The position numbers and the translations under genes were made by a program. Below the pieces are notes generated by a model. That model was not told where the DNA came from. It searched no databases and saw nothing but the letters and a program-made list of their open reading frames with translations. Shown here one piece after another: positions 44,518 to 56,869 of a stretch of DNA of 64,000 bases. Source of the DNA: Hygrocybe punicea (Eukaryota > Basidiomycota > Agaricomycetes > Agaricales > Hygrophoraceae); assembly GCA_963556145.1 (NCBI GenBank), contig OY744468.1, forward strand, positions 434,001 to 498,000. Reading direction: 5' to 3'. Position 1 is the stretch's first letter; every line of letters begins with the position of its first letter.

Positions 44518-44847
44518 TTACATGTATCCCTTATCCTTCACATCCACACAGAGCCTACCGATCACGCCCTTGCCGGTGTCCACCTTCGGATCGACCACCG
44601 TCATAGCCAAAACCTTGCCGTGCGGTTTACCGTTCTTCTGGACAACTACGCTGTACCTCCTGTCTACGCAGAACCTGCCTTGGTCGATATGAAACCCAAG
44701 TCGTTGGTCCAGTTCTGACGTTCGAGAGGGTAAGATACAGTGGCCCATGCCATTTTTGGTACCTTTAAGTAACTTCTCCGGGTTTCCATCCAACAGACAA
44801 TACTTGAAAAATGAAAGTAGCGCTTTCTTTAAAAGTGTAAGTATCAA
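44518..44847 (-). other. Possible short unrecognised gene
   Basis: A 109-codon minus frame ends in RRYSVVVQKNGKPHGKVLAM then TVVDPKVDTGKGVIG, with amino-acid use more protein-like than the antisense frames. Neither start nor family is certain. Confidence 0.25.
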
Positions 44848-44849
44848 GT

Positions 44850-45750
44850 AAAGTAAGTAAACGTATTGTTCCTACCTTAATACTTAAAGATTTCGGTTTC
44901 CTGTAGTTTTGGTAATGAAAAATAAGGTAAAAAAAACAGGTAAGGAAAACAACTTACTCAAGTCTGGTGTTGACTCTTGCTGAAGATATCAAGAGTGTAC
45001 AAAAGTCTGAAAAAGGGCTCTTAACAATAACAAACAAACAAAACTCGACTTTGACAAACCTCGGCTTGCCCACCCATAAACACTTAGCAATGTGGTGGGG
45101 GAATCTTTGGGTAGCAGGCGCCTAAAGTGTCCCACTCATTGAAATTCTTCCCGAATTGGTTGAATCACGTTCCAGAAGGCGGTGATGGGTAGGATGAGGG
45201 AGAGGATGATATTTTATGGAATTCCCCCAACCGCCGTACCTCCTGCACGAAGATGAACCCTCACACGCGAGTGTCAGTATTCTGGCTAGAGCACCAAATT
45301 CAAATATTGAACATTACTGCAATATTCCCAGCCATACAGGAAGCATCGGCAGGTGGCCAATCGCATGGGTCGACTTGTTATAAATTCTCTCGCATCGGCA
45401 TGATGAGGTAGGCGACGTTTAATGTATTAGTTCTGCATTGTGTGACAGAGGTTTCGTATCCCGCATAACATTGGGAATGTGTATGAGAGCCTAAGACACG
45501 GCATCAACATCAACATCAAGTGGTCCACCAGATGTGTGGGACCATTTTGAGGGCATTTTCAATGGAGGGACTGATTCTTGATGCCAGTGGGAGTTTGCTC
45601 ATGTAGCAAGTATCCTTCGAGAACTTTATAAATTTTTTCTATGTTCACGACGATATAGATTCTTTTTTCAGCAACCAGAATGGAAATTGGAAATGGGAAT
45701 AATTTACAATGTTTACAAGGGATCGTCGACTGTACATCAATCCAAACAAA
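44850..45750. other. Spacer with no gene seen
   Basis: AT-rich; an ATCAAC-type trinucleotide run near 45,504. Confidence 0.4.
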
Positions 45751-45753
45751 TGG

Positions 45754-46200
45754 CTAACTGCCCACTCTGTGTATCCACGCAGTGCATAACTGTGAAATGC
45801 TGTCAGCGGTGGTGCCGCCAGAAAAAAAAAACTCACCACCATCTGTTTTTACAACCACATGCTCCAGATTAGGAGGGACATTTTCAGGCGGCAAGACTTC
45901 CTTGAGACTAGTCTTACTTATGACCCAATGAACATGAGAAACATTGAAGTTATCAACCTCAAGATTTCTTTCAGCTTGTTTTGCTTTCATGTTGCAAAGT
46001 TCAGTGTGCAGCTTCGCTTCCCACAATTTGGAATCAGCGAGATCCCTTTCAAGCTGTAAAGTATCCCGTTTACTAGTTGCAGATTTGAGCATGTCTAATG
46101 CATCTTCCCGACTTTCTGGAACGGGGATGGTCTGGGAATCAAATTAAGGGCACAGATTAGAGCAATTAACCAACATGTACCATCAAAGCATCAAACATTA
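45754..46200 (-). pseudogene. Coiled-coil gene fragment, unrecognised
   Basis: An exon from about 46,131 to 45,840 reads TIPVPESREDALDMLKSATS, RDTLQLERDLADSKLWEAKL, TELCNMKAKQAERNLEV, a helical heptad-like stretch. A 5' block (STDAASLMFDALM) joins through a likely intron (GTACATGTTGG to CCCAG). The next upstream sequence is taken over by the foldback element. Function unknown. Confidence 0.35.
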
Positions 46201-46434
46201 GTGACGCGGCATCTGTCGATACATTTGAGGAAGATCCAAATGTGCAATTAGAGCGGATTGATGGAACAGGGGAGTTGGGGAACGGGATGGCGAAGGAGAA
46301 TGACCAGGACGCAGAAAACAGGAAAGCTTGGTGGCAGGTGCAGAAGGACCTGAAGGATAAAAATGGATGAAATCCTCCATTTCAGGATCGAAGGAGGAGA
46401 GTGTTTGAGGAGTAGGTGTTGGAGGGATGGAAGA
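46198..46434 (-). other. Pro/Ser-rich ORF next to the foldback element
   Basis: The frame PTPTPQTLSSFDPEMEDFI and SPSPSRSPTPLFHQ runs from inside the foldback terminus. It may be the N-terminal exon of the coiled-coil fragment or chance. Confidence 0.2.
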
Positions 46435-47492
46435 CACAGGGTGCACAGTAGCATACCATGTCACACAGTAGCTTGAAAGTACTTGACAAGTATACTAAAT
46501 ATCATTACCAGAACTTTCAGCATGGTATTGTAACAGTATTCAGATATAAACTACAATACTTGTGCTCAAATTCATCTGAAAGTATGAAGGAAAATGAGAC
46601 TTATACCTTTTCAATAACATCAAGCCTTTTGTTTCACTACTTTTACTGTATTTACAGCAAAGTGCTGTATAGTTTGGATAGAATACTTGCAGCCTAAGAT
46701 GAATCAAAGTATTAAACCAGTAAGGAAGTTGGGGCACTTTTACTATTAGGATACCTTTTGAATCCTATCAAGATACAGGATGAAATAGTATAGTACTGTT
46801 GCAATATTTTGGATTTAAGATACTTTGTCAATACTTTTAAGATACTGTTTCAATACATTTAAGATACTGTGTCAATACTTTTAAGATACTATTTCAATAC
46901 TTTTAAGGTACTGTTTCGACGCATCTAAGATACTGTTTCAATATCCTTAAAGAACTTTGAAAAATAGTATAGTACTGCTTCAATACTGTTCAGATACTTT
47001 GCAAAATGGTATTGGACAGTTATTTAATGCTAAAACCCAGGGAAATATGGGGCTGGGAATTAGGATTCTGAAGTTCTGGGAATTCTGAGAATTGGAATTC
47101 CAATACTGGGAATGCTAGGAATGGGCATTTCAAAGTGCAGGCTTTGGGATTCTGAGAATTGTAATTCCAAGAGTTTGAGAAGTTTGGAAGGTAGAATTCT
47201 GAAATTGTGGGAGATTAGGGATTTGGAATTCAACAATTATGAGAATTGAAATCCTGGAAATGGGCATATTAATGAAAATACCAAGAATGGGAATCCAAAT
47301 TCAGGAAATTGGGAATCCAGATTCAGGAGATTGGGAATCCAGATGCAGGGAATTGGGAATCCATTCCATACAATTCCGTGCAATTCCTCCGTCCTCGAGT
47401 GGCTCAGCAGTATTTGTGATGTGTCCTGTGAGCTCAAAAGACAATTCCGTGCAAATTCCAACCAATTCCAAACAATTCCGTGCAATTCCTCG

Positions 47493-48421
47493 ATCTGTCT
47501 TCTGAGCTCACTGCAGTCGACACAAATACTGCTGAGCCACTCGTGGACCGAGGAATTGCATGGAATTGTGTGGAATTGGTTGGAATTTGCACGGAATTGT
47601 CTTTTGAGCTTGCTGCAGTCGACACAAATACTGCTGAGCCACTCGTAGACCGAGGAATTGCACGGAATTGTTTGGAATTCGTTGGAATTTGCACGGAATT
47701 GTCTTTTGAGCTTGCTGCAGTCGACACAAATACTGCTGAGCCACTCGTAGACCGAGGAATTGCATGGAATTGTTTGAAATTCGTTGGAATTTGCACGGAA
47801 TTGTCTTTTGAGCTTGCTGCAGTCGACACAACTACTGCTGAGCCACTCGTAGACCGAGGAATTGCATGGAATTGTCTTTTGAGCTTGCTGCAGTCGACAC
47901 AAATANNNNNNNNNNNNNNNNNNNNNNNNNNNNNNNNNNNNNNNNNNNNNNNNNNNNNNNNNNNNNNNNNNNNNNNNNNNNNNNNNNNNNNNNNNNNNNN
48001 NNNNNACTGCAGTCGACACAAATACTGCTGAGCCACTCGTGGACCGAGGAATTGCATGGAATTGTGTGGAATTGGTTGGAATTTGCACGGAATTGTCTTT
48101 TGAGCTTGCTGCAGTCGACACAAATACTGCTGAGCCACTCGTAGACCGAGGAATTGCACGGAATTGTTTGGAATTCGTTGGAATTTGCACGGAATTGTCT
48201 TTTGAGCTTGCTGCAGTCGACACAAATACTGCTGAGCCACTCGTAGACCGAGGAATTGCATGGAATTGTTTGAAATTCGTTGGAATTTGCACGGAATTGT
48301 CTTTTGAGCTTGCTGCAGTCGACACAACTACTGCTGAGCCACTCGTAGACCGAGGAATTGCATGGAATTGTCTTTTGAGCTTGCTGCAGTCGACACAAAT
48401 ACTGCTGAGCCACTCGTAGAC
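47493..48421. repeat. Array of about 103-bp tandem repeats inside the foldback element
   Basis: Units read CTGCAGTCGACACAAATACT...GAGCCACTCGTAGACC...GGAATTGTCTTTTGAGCTTG. All point the same way on both sides of the gap. One unit is shortened. As deposited the array is inflated by a duplicated stretch (see findings). Confidence 0.88.
47906..48005. other. Assembly gap, exactly 100 N
   Basis: A round 100-N run, the convention for a gap of unknown size. The 396 bases before it are identical to the 396 bases after it. Confidence 0.98.
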
Positions 48422-49590
48422 CGAGGAATTGCACGGAATTGTTTGGAATTGGTTGGAATTTGCACGGAATTGTCTTTTGAGCTCACAGGACACATCACAA
48501 ATACTGCTGAGCCACTCGAGGATGGAGGAATTGCACGGAATTGTATGGAATGGATTCCCAATTCCCTGCATCTGGATTCCCAATCTCCTGAATCTGGATT
48601 CCCAATTTCCTGAATTTGGATTCCCATTCTTGGTATTTTCATTAATATGCCCATTTCCAGGATTTCAATTCTCATAATTGTTGAATTCCAAATCCCTAAT
48701 CTCCCACAATTTCAGAATTCTACCTTCCAAACTTCTCAAACTCTTGGAATTACAATTCTCAGAATCCCAAAGCCTGCACTTTGAAATGCCCATTCCTAGC
48801 ATTCCCAGTATTGGAATTCCAATTCTCAGAATTCCCAGAACTTCAGAATCCTAATTCCCAGCCCCATATTTCCCTGGGTTTTAGCATTAAATAACTGTCC
48901 AATACCATTTTGCAAAGTATCTGAACAGTATTGAAGCAGTACTATACTATTTTTCAAAGTTCTTTAAGGATATTGAAACAGTATCTTAGATGCGTCGAAA
49001 CAGTACCTTAAAAGTATTGAAATAGTATCTTAAAAGTATTGACACAGTATCTTAAATGTATTGAAACAGTATCTTAAAAGTATTGACAAAGTATCTTAAA
49101 TCCAAAATATTGCAACAGTACTATACTATTTCATCCTGTATCTTGATAGGATTCAAAAGGTATCCTAATAGTAAAAGTGCCCCAACTTCCTTACTAATTT
49201 AATACTTTGATTCATCTTAGGCTGCAAGTATTCTATCCAAACTATACAGCACTTTGCTGTAAATACAGTAAAAGTAGTGAAACAAAAGGCTTGATGTTAT
49301 TGAAAAGGTATAAGTCTCATTTTCCTTCATACTTTCAGATGAATTTGAGCACAAGTATTGTAGTTTATATCTGAATACTGTTACAATACCATGCTGAAAG
49401 TTCTGGTAATGATATTTAGTATACTTGTCAAGTACTTTCAAGATACTGTGTGACATGGTATGCTACTGTGCACCCTGTGAGAGGAGTATCCCAAAGGCAT
49501 TTGCACGAGTGGAGTGTGTTTTTTGGTAAACATGGACAAGTCCATTTAATTGGAGATCCATCACAATCCCAACCTGGAATTCGAATAACT

Positions 49591-52449
49591 ATGACTCAGG
49601 CGGAATGCCCTAGATGTTCAAAAGTCTTCGACTCTGTCTTCAGTGTGACCCGTCACCTCAATCAACCCCGGTCTTCCTGTGCAAGTGTCTTTGACAGGCC
49701 GACTACAACTCAGACTCTCTGGCCCACCATGTCTACCGAACTGGTCGATGATGGTCCCTATGAAGATCTGGACCCCAGCGGAATCGACCGCCAATGTCTG
49801 GAGGGGAGATTTGAGATGGACTTGGATACTTCGTCTTTCCCCAATTCCACACCATTTCATGAGGATTTCCTTGGTGCAGCATCTACGTTTGGCCCCGGCA
49901 CCTCGTTCATGAACGAATTTGACCTCGATCAATTCTCTGACATGCGTCAAGAGAATCTTTATTATCCATTCGCATCACAGAATGATTGGCAAATGGGGTT
50001 GTTCCTGCTCTTATCTGGCATGAGCATGGGACTTATCAACCAGTTCTTGTGCCTCGAATTGGTATGTAGTTTGCCTTTGGCTATACTTACTGAACTGAAA
50101 CCTCGTAGATCAAGCAACTACCGTTATCATTTTGAACTGCTAAAGAATTAAGAGGTCGGGCTGAGTTGCTTCTGCCTGGTCCTAAATGGCAAGCAAAACC
50201 ATGGCAAACGACTCATCCTACAAAGTCTCCAATCACCCTATATTATCGTGACCCAATTGAATGTCTGAAATCATTATCATGTGTTTTTACTCCTTGCCCT
50301 TCTCCCCATCCCCAAGTTCATCGAGAAGGATAATAATCTCCGGGGTGTTCTAGAGAACCGACTGATCCATGAATGCCTAGATTTGGTTTTGTCACCTCTG
50401 AAGAAGGCTGCCCATTTTGGCATCATGTTCAGTGACCCCCGTGGCAACACGCGATACTGTTTCACTCCTCTTGCAGGATACATTGCCGATACCCCAGAGG
50501 CTGCAATGCTTGCAGGGGTCGGTGGAAAAACCTCACATCTCACAATGGCCACATACAAGCAATTTGGCGACTCATATCGACATGAGCCAAGAACGGCGTC
50601 TACCACGCTGGCACAACTCGACTCTCTGGCCTCAGCGGTTGATCCAGTCCACAATTTAGCTGCCTATATCAAAGCGGCGAAAAAGATTCAGCTCAATGGA
50701 GTAGATCAGCCATTTTGGAGGGACTGGCTGCTAGCAGATCCAGATAAATTTTTTTCCCTTGAACCGCTTCATCATTTGCACAAAATGTTCTGGGATCACG
50801 ACTTGAAGTGGTGCATTCGTGCCATTGGCGAGAGTGAAATTGATTTTCGATTTTCTGTCCTGCACCCTCACACCGGATTTCGATACTTTGCTGGGGGGAT
50901 TTCAAAACTCAAGGAAACAACAGGACGGGATCACAGAAACATCCAGCGATACATCATAGGCATCATTGCCGGTGCAGTACCGAATCCCTTTGTTATTGCC
51001 ATTCGCGCCTTGATGGACGTCTGATACCTTGCCCAGTCTCCCATGATTGATGAACATACTCGCATAAAAATAGAGGTAGCGCTGAAACAATTCCATGACC
51101 ACAAACAAGCGATTCTTGATGCTGGCGCATGTACTGGGAAGAAAAAGAAGCAAATCAACAATTGGCATATACCCAAATTAGAGATATTGCAGAGTGTGTC
51201 TGTGAAAATTCGAACGAACGGTGTCCCCTGCCAGTGGAGCGCAGACGCTACAGAACATGCACACATTGAAGTTGTCAAGGACCGTGCTCGATCTGGTAAC
51301 AACCAGTGATATGAAAGCCAAATATGTCGTACACTGGATCGGATCGATAGGTGTCGGCGGTTCGACCTCGCAACGGCTATTCGTGAAATGGAAACACTCA
51401 ACAGGGCACCCAAACACTCGGGGGGCTACTCTTCCGAAACTGAAGGCGAGTCGGACTCTAGTTCTGATGACGACGATTTGCATCCCCAGCAGGCAGGCAC
51501 TTCACTCCTAGAAAGGATCCGTGATGTCTCAAATATCAGATCTCGTCGAATTCCCATCAACTATTTCAAAGTAGCTGAGCATCTTTCATCCATGCATGAT
51601 GTTTCCATTCCCTGTCCACTCTGAACTTGGGGCTCTCATTCGACAGCGTTCCACTTGTCACGGGATCCAACTTTCAAAAGAATGCGTCTGGAAGATGTCA
51701 TGGTCAAATTTAACATTCCTGATCTTGAGCTCGCACTTTCGTACTGCCTTCAACGCCTTGAACGTCGTGAAAAAGTGTACACTATTGGTGGCCGTCGCCC
51801 AGCTGTGGCTAACACGTCAATTTTGGTCGACAAATTGCAGGTATGGTCAGCAATGTGGATGCAGTTGAAGGACTACCACTGCCCAGACGTTGTCTCAACA
51901 CCAATGAAATTGTTTGCTCACCCCCCCACATCTGAATGGCCTCTCAGACGTTATGATACTGCATTTGCAAATACAGACCCCCACATGGTATGGCCGCAAA
52001 GTGGTATTTCTGGTGAGGTGCTTTCACCCCATTAATGTTTGTGATTGACGATGGTGATTGCAGGTCATTCTGTCGTACAGGTTCGACTTATTTTCCGCGT
52101 GGTACCTTCAGACAATTGTCAGGCAGATCCTGCTCTCTACCCATTTCTTGCCTATGTGCAGCGTTTCGATATTGTGCCACTAGCAGCTACATTGACTCCG
52201 GCATCTCCCCGTATCATGTGTCCAGACCCCATCATGTGAATGTATGTTCTGAGGCGTAGTCACCATGCTAACGGCACACGCATGGGTGATGTGATTCCAC
52301 TTTCGAGTTTGAGGGCCCCTGCAGACCTCATCCCTCGTTTTCATGCTGCTGCCGACACACGATTAACTAAACAAACAAGTCTCGAGTATTGTCCCGAATT
52401 TTTTCTAAACAAATGGTTTGATAAAAACATGTACTATTCCTTAGATGTA
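49591..52449 (+). pseudogene. Plavaka-family transposase remnant
   Basis: ATG 49591 opens a C2H2-like finger (CPRCSKVFDSVFSVTRHLNQ) and an acidic region, then DWQMGLFLLLSGMSMGLINQF, and after an intron (about 50,061-50,109) AKELRGRAELLLPGPKWQ, ITLYYRDPIECLKSL. The next family segment, which includes a catalytic acidic residue, is missing. The frame restarts at 50,281 with LLLALLPIPKF, GIMFSDPRGNTRYCFTPLAG, MATYKQFGD, LEPLHHLHKMFWDHDLKWC, STLHP-like DFRFSVLHPHTGFRYFAGG, and QWSADATEHAHIEVVKD. TGA stops at 51022-51024 (before YLAQ, Arg in the family) and 51307-51309, and frame changes near 51,620 and 52,240, follow. The C-terminus ends at 52,449. Not functional. Confidence 0.82.
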
Positions 52450-52683
52450 TAGTACAATCATATATCTGCGGTCCTGCATCCAAGTCTATATTCTACTTAA
52501 AAGATCATTTGCTATGGCAGTCTTATGAACCCACAACAAATTTACTAGGTATGGCCTGTACGGGAGAGGTCACATCTTAGCAGCGGTGTTTTAAAAATAA
52601 AAAAAACCAAGCTCAGCCAACTTCAAGTTCTCCACCCAGTCCTGTTGCACCTAGAGCTGGGCGGCGCTTAAGCCCTGGGTGTA

Positions 52684-52938
52684 ATGGCTCCACACAAGAG
52701 TGCAGCTCCGGGTCATTCTCATGTTGGTCCTTTACGTGCCAGTGGTGCTGGCAAAGCCAACTTGAACTCCAACACCGGCACTCGGGCTAGTCCTTTACCA
52801 CAAGCTCCAGAAACAAGTATTGACGTTTTGCAGAGATTGCGTGCGCAAAGAGAGACTCTCGGCTTCTTGTATGACATGTTCATGACCTACGCCCCATTCA
52901 ATGAACAGTGTACATGGTTTCTTGTTGATTTGAAGTAG
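52684..52938 (+). other. Short Ala/Pro/Ser-rich ORF, unrecognised
   Basis: 84 codons from ATG 52684. The C-terminal half is helical (SIDVLQRLRAQRETLGFLYD). It follows the Plavaka remnant by 235 bp. Possibly the first exon of an eroded mobile-element gene. Confidence 0.25.
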
Positions 52939-55470
52939 ATCACGAGCAATGGCAGTTGGTGGTTCAGTTGCCATTAGTTCCGTTCACGCAAGTTCCACAA
53001 CTTGCGAAGATTGTTTCGCATTGAGCCTGGTAAAGAAATATTCGAACGGCAAAGAAATTAGATAAGAATGGATGTGCATACGCTTTGCCAAGAGTGAGCA
53101 CGCCATTCAATCTACCTGGGTCAATGAGGAAGGCCTGGACCTCCACACTCCCAGGATCTTGCCAAAAGAGCGAAACAATGATAAATTAGAGACAAGGAGA
53201 TCAAGCGTAAACGAAAACACCGGGCCCCAACCACAAACAGATTGTGATCTTTTCGAGGGTCTGATCTTGGACATGGAGATGTGTTTCCGGTAGATAACTG
53301 ACTGTGTGATGCTTCCCGAGAGATTTGAAGGTTGCTGTGTGTGGATGTGGTATAATGAGATATCCGATGCCTGGCACAGATGGGCAAAGTAGAGAAGACA
53401 TTTAAGGCGAACTTGAAAACGTATGCCGAGAAGTGTAGTGGTGAAAGGTAAGTAACACGCCGTGTACTGCGGTCAAAGGTTTAAAGTATTAGTTCTGGAC
53501 AAAGGTGGCTTCATCACGCGAAGAAAATTCTGCGAGCCGGTATCAAAAATACCGTACAGAGATTTTGATCGTGGACCAACTAGTGCGAAAAGTGACGTGT
53601 TGAGTCGATTAACCTCAAGCATAATCGCTGGACGAAGATATTATAGCACTTTCTCAGGTTGGCGGCGGCGGCGGCAGCCTGAGTACTATATATCCAACCC
53701 TTTTTGGCTCTGTGATGTAAATAAATCGCGGAGGCTTGGTGTCTCCACGTTCTTAGGAGGTTGTATTATCTACGCTAATGGCAATGCACTAAATACTTAG
53801 AATATCATCGAAGAACGCAATATTGTGTGAGACGGTGAAGACTAAGATTAAAGTCAGTCCTTGCTTGCATATGAAAGCAACTGTAGAAGCTGGAGCAGGC
53901 ATTTTAAAAGCAAGAAAGCAATGCACCTTTTAACAAAATTTCAGTATCGGATTTCATAGTGCAGCCTCGGGCCTTGGTTACTCATGCGAGAGAGTGAATT
54001 GAGATTGTCCATAGAAGTATACAGTTACCCAGGACTGGCGGAGCTGCGGGTGCGACAACATGCATGACTGTGGCAGTGATCCGCTACGGTTTCAGGGATA
54101 GTTGGGATGATCTAAATGTCGGAGAAGTTGGATTTGAAGGTATCTGGAAAAGACTATATATAACTGCCTGACTGAATGGTAACCTGACTGGAACTTGAAG
54201 AATAAGACTGAGAACCGGGAGTGAGATTTAAAGTCACCTGTCTGCAGACGATCAAGCCGTCGGCCGGTTTAGAATCGCTCCTGCTCCCAGCATCACTTTT
54301 TGTCTAATTTCACTCGATAGAAAGGATCTCCGAGATGCGTCGAATGGTGACAGTCCTTAGCAGAAGGTGGCATCCACAAACCTCGAGGGTGGACGACTGG
54401 AATACAGGGCACATTAGAAGCATAGCATATTAGAAGTGACTCATTGCTGGATGATACTAATATCAAAGCTGGCGGTCGGTGAAGGAAAGTGGGAGACTTG
54501 AGTGGGAACGGTCTTGAGGGTAGTCGGCAGCCTACAAGACTGTTATGTTTGCTAAATAAGCAGTAGACGCCAACAAAAACAGAAATGAAGGTTTTGACTA
54601 GCTTCCCAGACTCAACCAAAAAGCAGACCACGGTATATCTCACGTGTGCCAATTTTCAGACAGTGACCAGACGGAGTCCACTCGACTATTATTCAACTAC
54701 GGTCTGACAGACAATGATGCGGTCAAAACGGTGACTATCAATGGACATTAGTGAACATTTAGCTGACTTTGTTCGACTTTGTTCGAATTTCCGTTTTTAC
54801 CTGACATTACTGCCAGTTTTCCGCCCAAGGCCTCAAGCCTCAAGGCCTGTGCTTGGTGATCATGACTTCCTAACCTTTCCGGCCAAGGTGCCTCCATTTG
54901 TAGGATTGGCTTCGATATTACCGCATCGGACTCGCTAGAAGATCTTGATAACCCAGCATGATCATCGAAATGTGACTCGTCAAGTCTTTAAGCATCCACC
55001 CGTTCGCCTCGATCGGTCGACACTGACCAGAACGACCCTGAAAGTCGACACCTTGCCAGCGTTTCATTTTGCAATCGCGAATCCCTGCTGGTGCCATCGT
55101 GAAGATTTATGATGGCCAGTTGCTGATCTCCGAGCATAACTTTCCACCCTGGAGTAGCTTGTGCTTCAATCCATGTGGACCTACCGCTCTGCGTGAAATG
55201 GCTTATTAATAAAGGCCTTGATTTTCCGTCTCCAACCACCCAACATGCCTGTCGATTCCAGTTTTCAATACCTCTGCTATTCATCCCTCCTTGATTCGTC
55301 ATGCCGGCTTCAGCAACCTCACGCTTCTCCCCTCCTGCAAATTTGCCAACCGTTACTTCATTGTTCTCCCTTGCAATCCCCAATTTTCGTTTACGGTTCA
55401 CTTCCTTCGGTCTGTCATTCAACATTACTTACTTGTTAGGCCTGAACATCTATACTGACACTTCGTAACC
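52939..55470. other. Spacer with no convincing gene
   Basis: Several ORFs of 60-145 codons on both strands (for example 54,988-55,425 minus and 54,293-54,652 minus) show no known motif. The 5' end of the CFA-synthase-like gene should lie near 55,400 but is not recognisable. Confidence 0.35.
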
Positions 55471-56497
55471 CGCAAGCCCATAATTTCCATTCTTGCTCAA
55501 GCACTGATCACCAGAGGTCAACTTACAATTCGAGACTCTGAAGGGACATATCGTTACGGTCGTTCACACAGTAGCCGCAATGACATACATCTCGATGTCA
55601 TTAACAACAATTTTTGGACTCGGGTTCTCTTATCTAGAGACTTTGGCTGTAACCACCTCCTTCATTGGCCAAACGTGAATTTTTTTAATGTGCATTTTTT
55701 AGTCAGTGAAGCGTATATGGTTGGCGATGTCCAAGTCGAGGACCTGAAGGGCGCCATGCATGTAGGCTTCTTCATTCCGTTGTATGGCTTAATCAAAACA
55801 ATAATCGTACCATCACAGTTGTGGCTCGATAACCAGTCTGGAATGGAGGGCTTATTGACAATAAGTCATGTCTCTTCGGTTATTTTACTGATTCCAACTA
55901 CCAGTCTGCAAGGCCTTTCTAAGCAAAGAGATGATGTACTTGTGCGCTTTTTGGGATTGCGCAGAGGGCGGCATCCGTGGAGACCTCGAGTGTGGTCCGA
56001 GTCCTGGTGACCTGGAGGCGGCACAGCGGCGAAAAATTTACCACATCCTACGAAAAGCTCAAACCCGGTCACCGAATGCTAGAGTGGATGGGGCGGCCTT
56101 GCCATCGAGGTGAAAGATTTCTCTCTTTCTAATACCTGAAAATCTTACTGTGATTTCTTTCTTAGGCTGCGTGGTCGTTCTGTTGTGAAGTTGATACACT
56201 GACTCTTTCCGTGGAGCAAAAGGCTTTAGCGGAGGAGAGGCAAGGAGGCAGGTCTTGAAGGTCGAGTTCGTATTCACCTTCTCGATTATCGGGATCTCCC
56301 TGCAGAGTTCGAAAAGGCTTTCGACGCGTTTATCAGTATTGAAATGCTGGAAGTAAGTTTCCTCCTGCTTTCCCCTACATCTTCCCTCGGCTCATTTCAT
56401 AACCTGCTAGCACGTTGGCTCCAAGTTCTATACTCGGTACTTCAAACGGGTTAACTGGGCTCTTAAGTCAGGAGATGCTACGGATGTCGTCATCTTC

Positions 56498-56743
56498 TGT
56501 TAGCGATCAAGAGATCGAGGTCATGTGCACCGTGTAGATATCACGTGACGATGAGTATGCTATATCAACGTCACGCGTAGTTTAGTTCCCTCAGTCGTTC
56601 TGTCTACTACGACTGAGGTGAGTCCCGCACACTATTATTTACTATCGTTACTCATCATGTATATTAGACTGACATAGCTCAGGTAATATACTTAGTCGTT
56701 CTGTCTACTACGACTGAGACTGACATAGCTCAGGTTTTAATAG
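56498..56743 (+). repeat. copia 5' LTR
   Basis: 246 bp. Contains two perfect or near-perfect hairpins of the CTCAGTCGT...ACGACTGAG type (56,590-56,617 and about 56,690-56,717) and a duplicated AGACTGACATAGCTCAGGT block. Confidence 0.92.
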
Positions 56744-56754
56744 GTTATGAGACT
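56743..56754 (+). promoter_or_regulatory. Probable primer-binding site (initiator-tRNA-Met type)
   Basis: GGTTATGAG directly after the 5' LTR is complementary to the anticodon-stem region of eukaryotic initiator tRNA-Met (CTCATAACC), as in Drosophila copia, which primes from a half tRNA. Inference from a nine-base match. Confidence 0.5.
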
Positions 56755-56869
56755 CTGATACGCGCTGCACGCCTCAGCACATCTCGCCACGCTCAAAACG
56801 GTCTTAATTGTATCTCGCCTAGTGCCAGGATATCCCACGGATACGCATACACGCATATAACCACGCACT

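Larger units (their letters stand above)
46435..49479. mobile_element. Large foldback element: 1,058-bp inverted arms around a tandem array
   Basis: Arms 46,435-47,492 and 48,422-49,479 are equal in length (1,058 bp) and almost perfect reverse complements. Outer ends read CACAGGGTGCAC and GTGCACCCTGTG. A 3-bp AGA lies outside both ends, a possible short target duplication, which with the CAC terminus is compatible with a CACTA-group non-autonomous element (inference). The outer part of each arm holds AT-rich tandem words such as TTTTAAGATACTG; the inner part is GAATTCC-rich. Between the arms is a roughly 100-bp tandem array and an assembly gap. ORFs here are products of the repeats. Confidence 0.88.

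Noticed and set aside
47237..48583. 448-codon minus ORF across the foldback array
   Set aside because: It runs through the N gap and is produced by the 103-bp repeats and arms, not a gene.
46435..49479. CRISPR-like array
   Set aside because: Units are contiguous without spacers, the setting is eukaryotic, and there are no cas-like genes.
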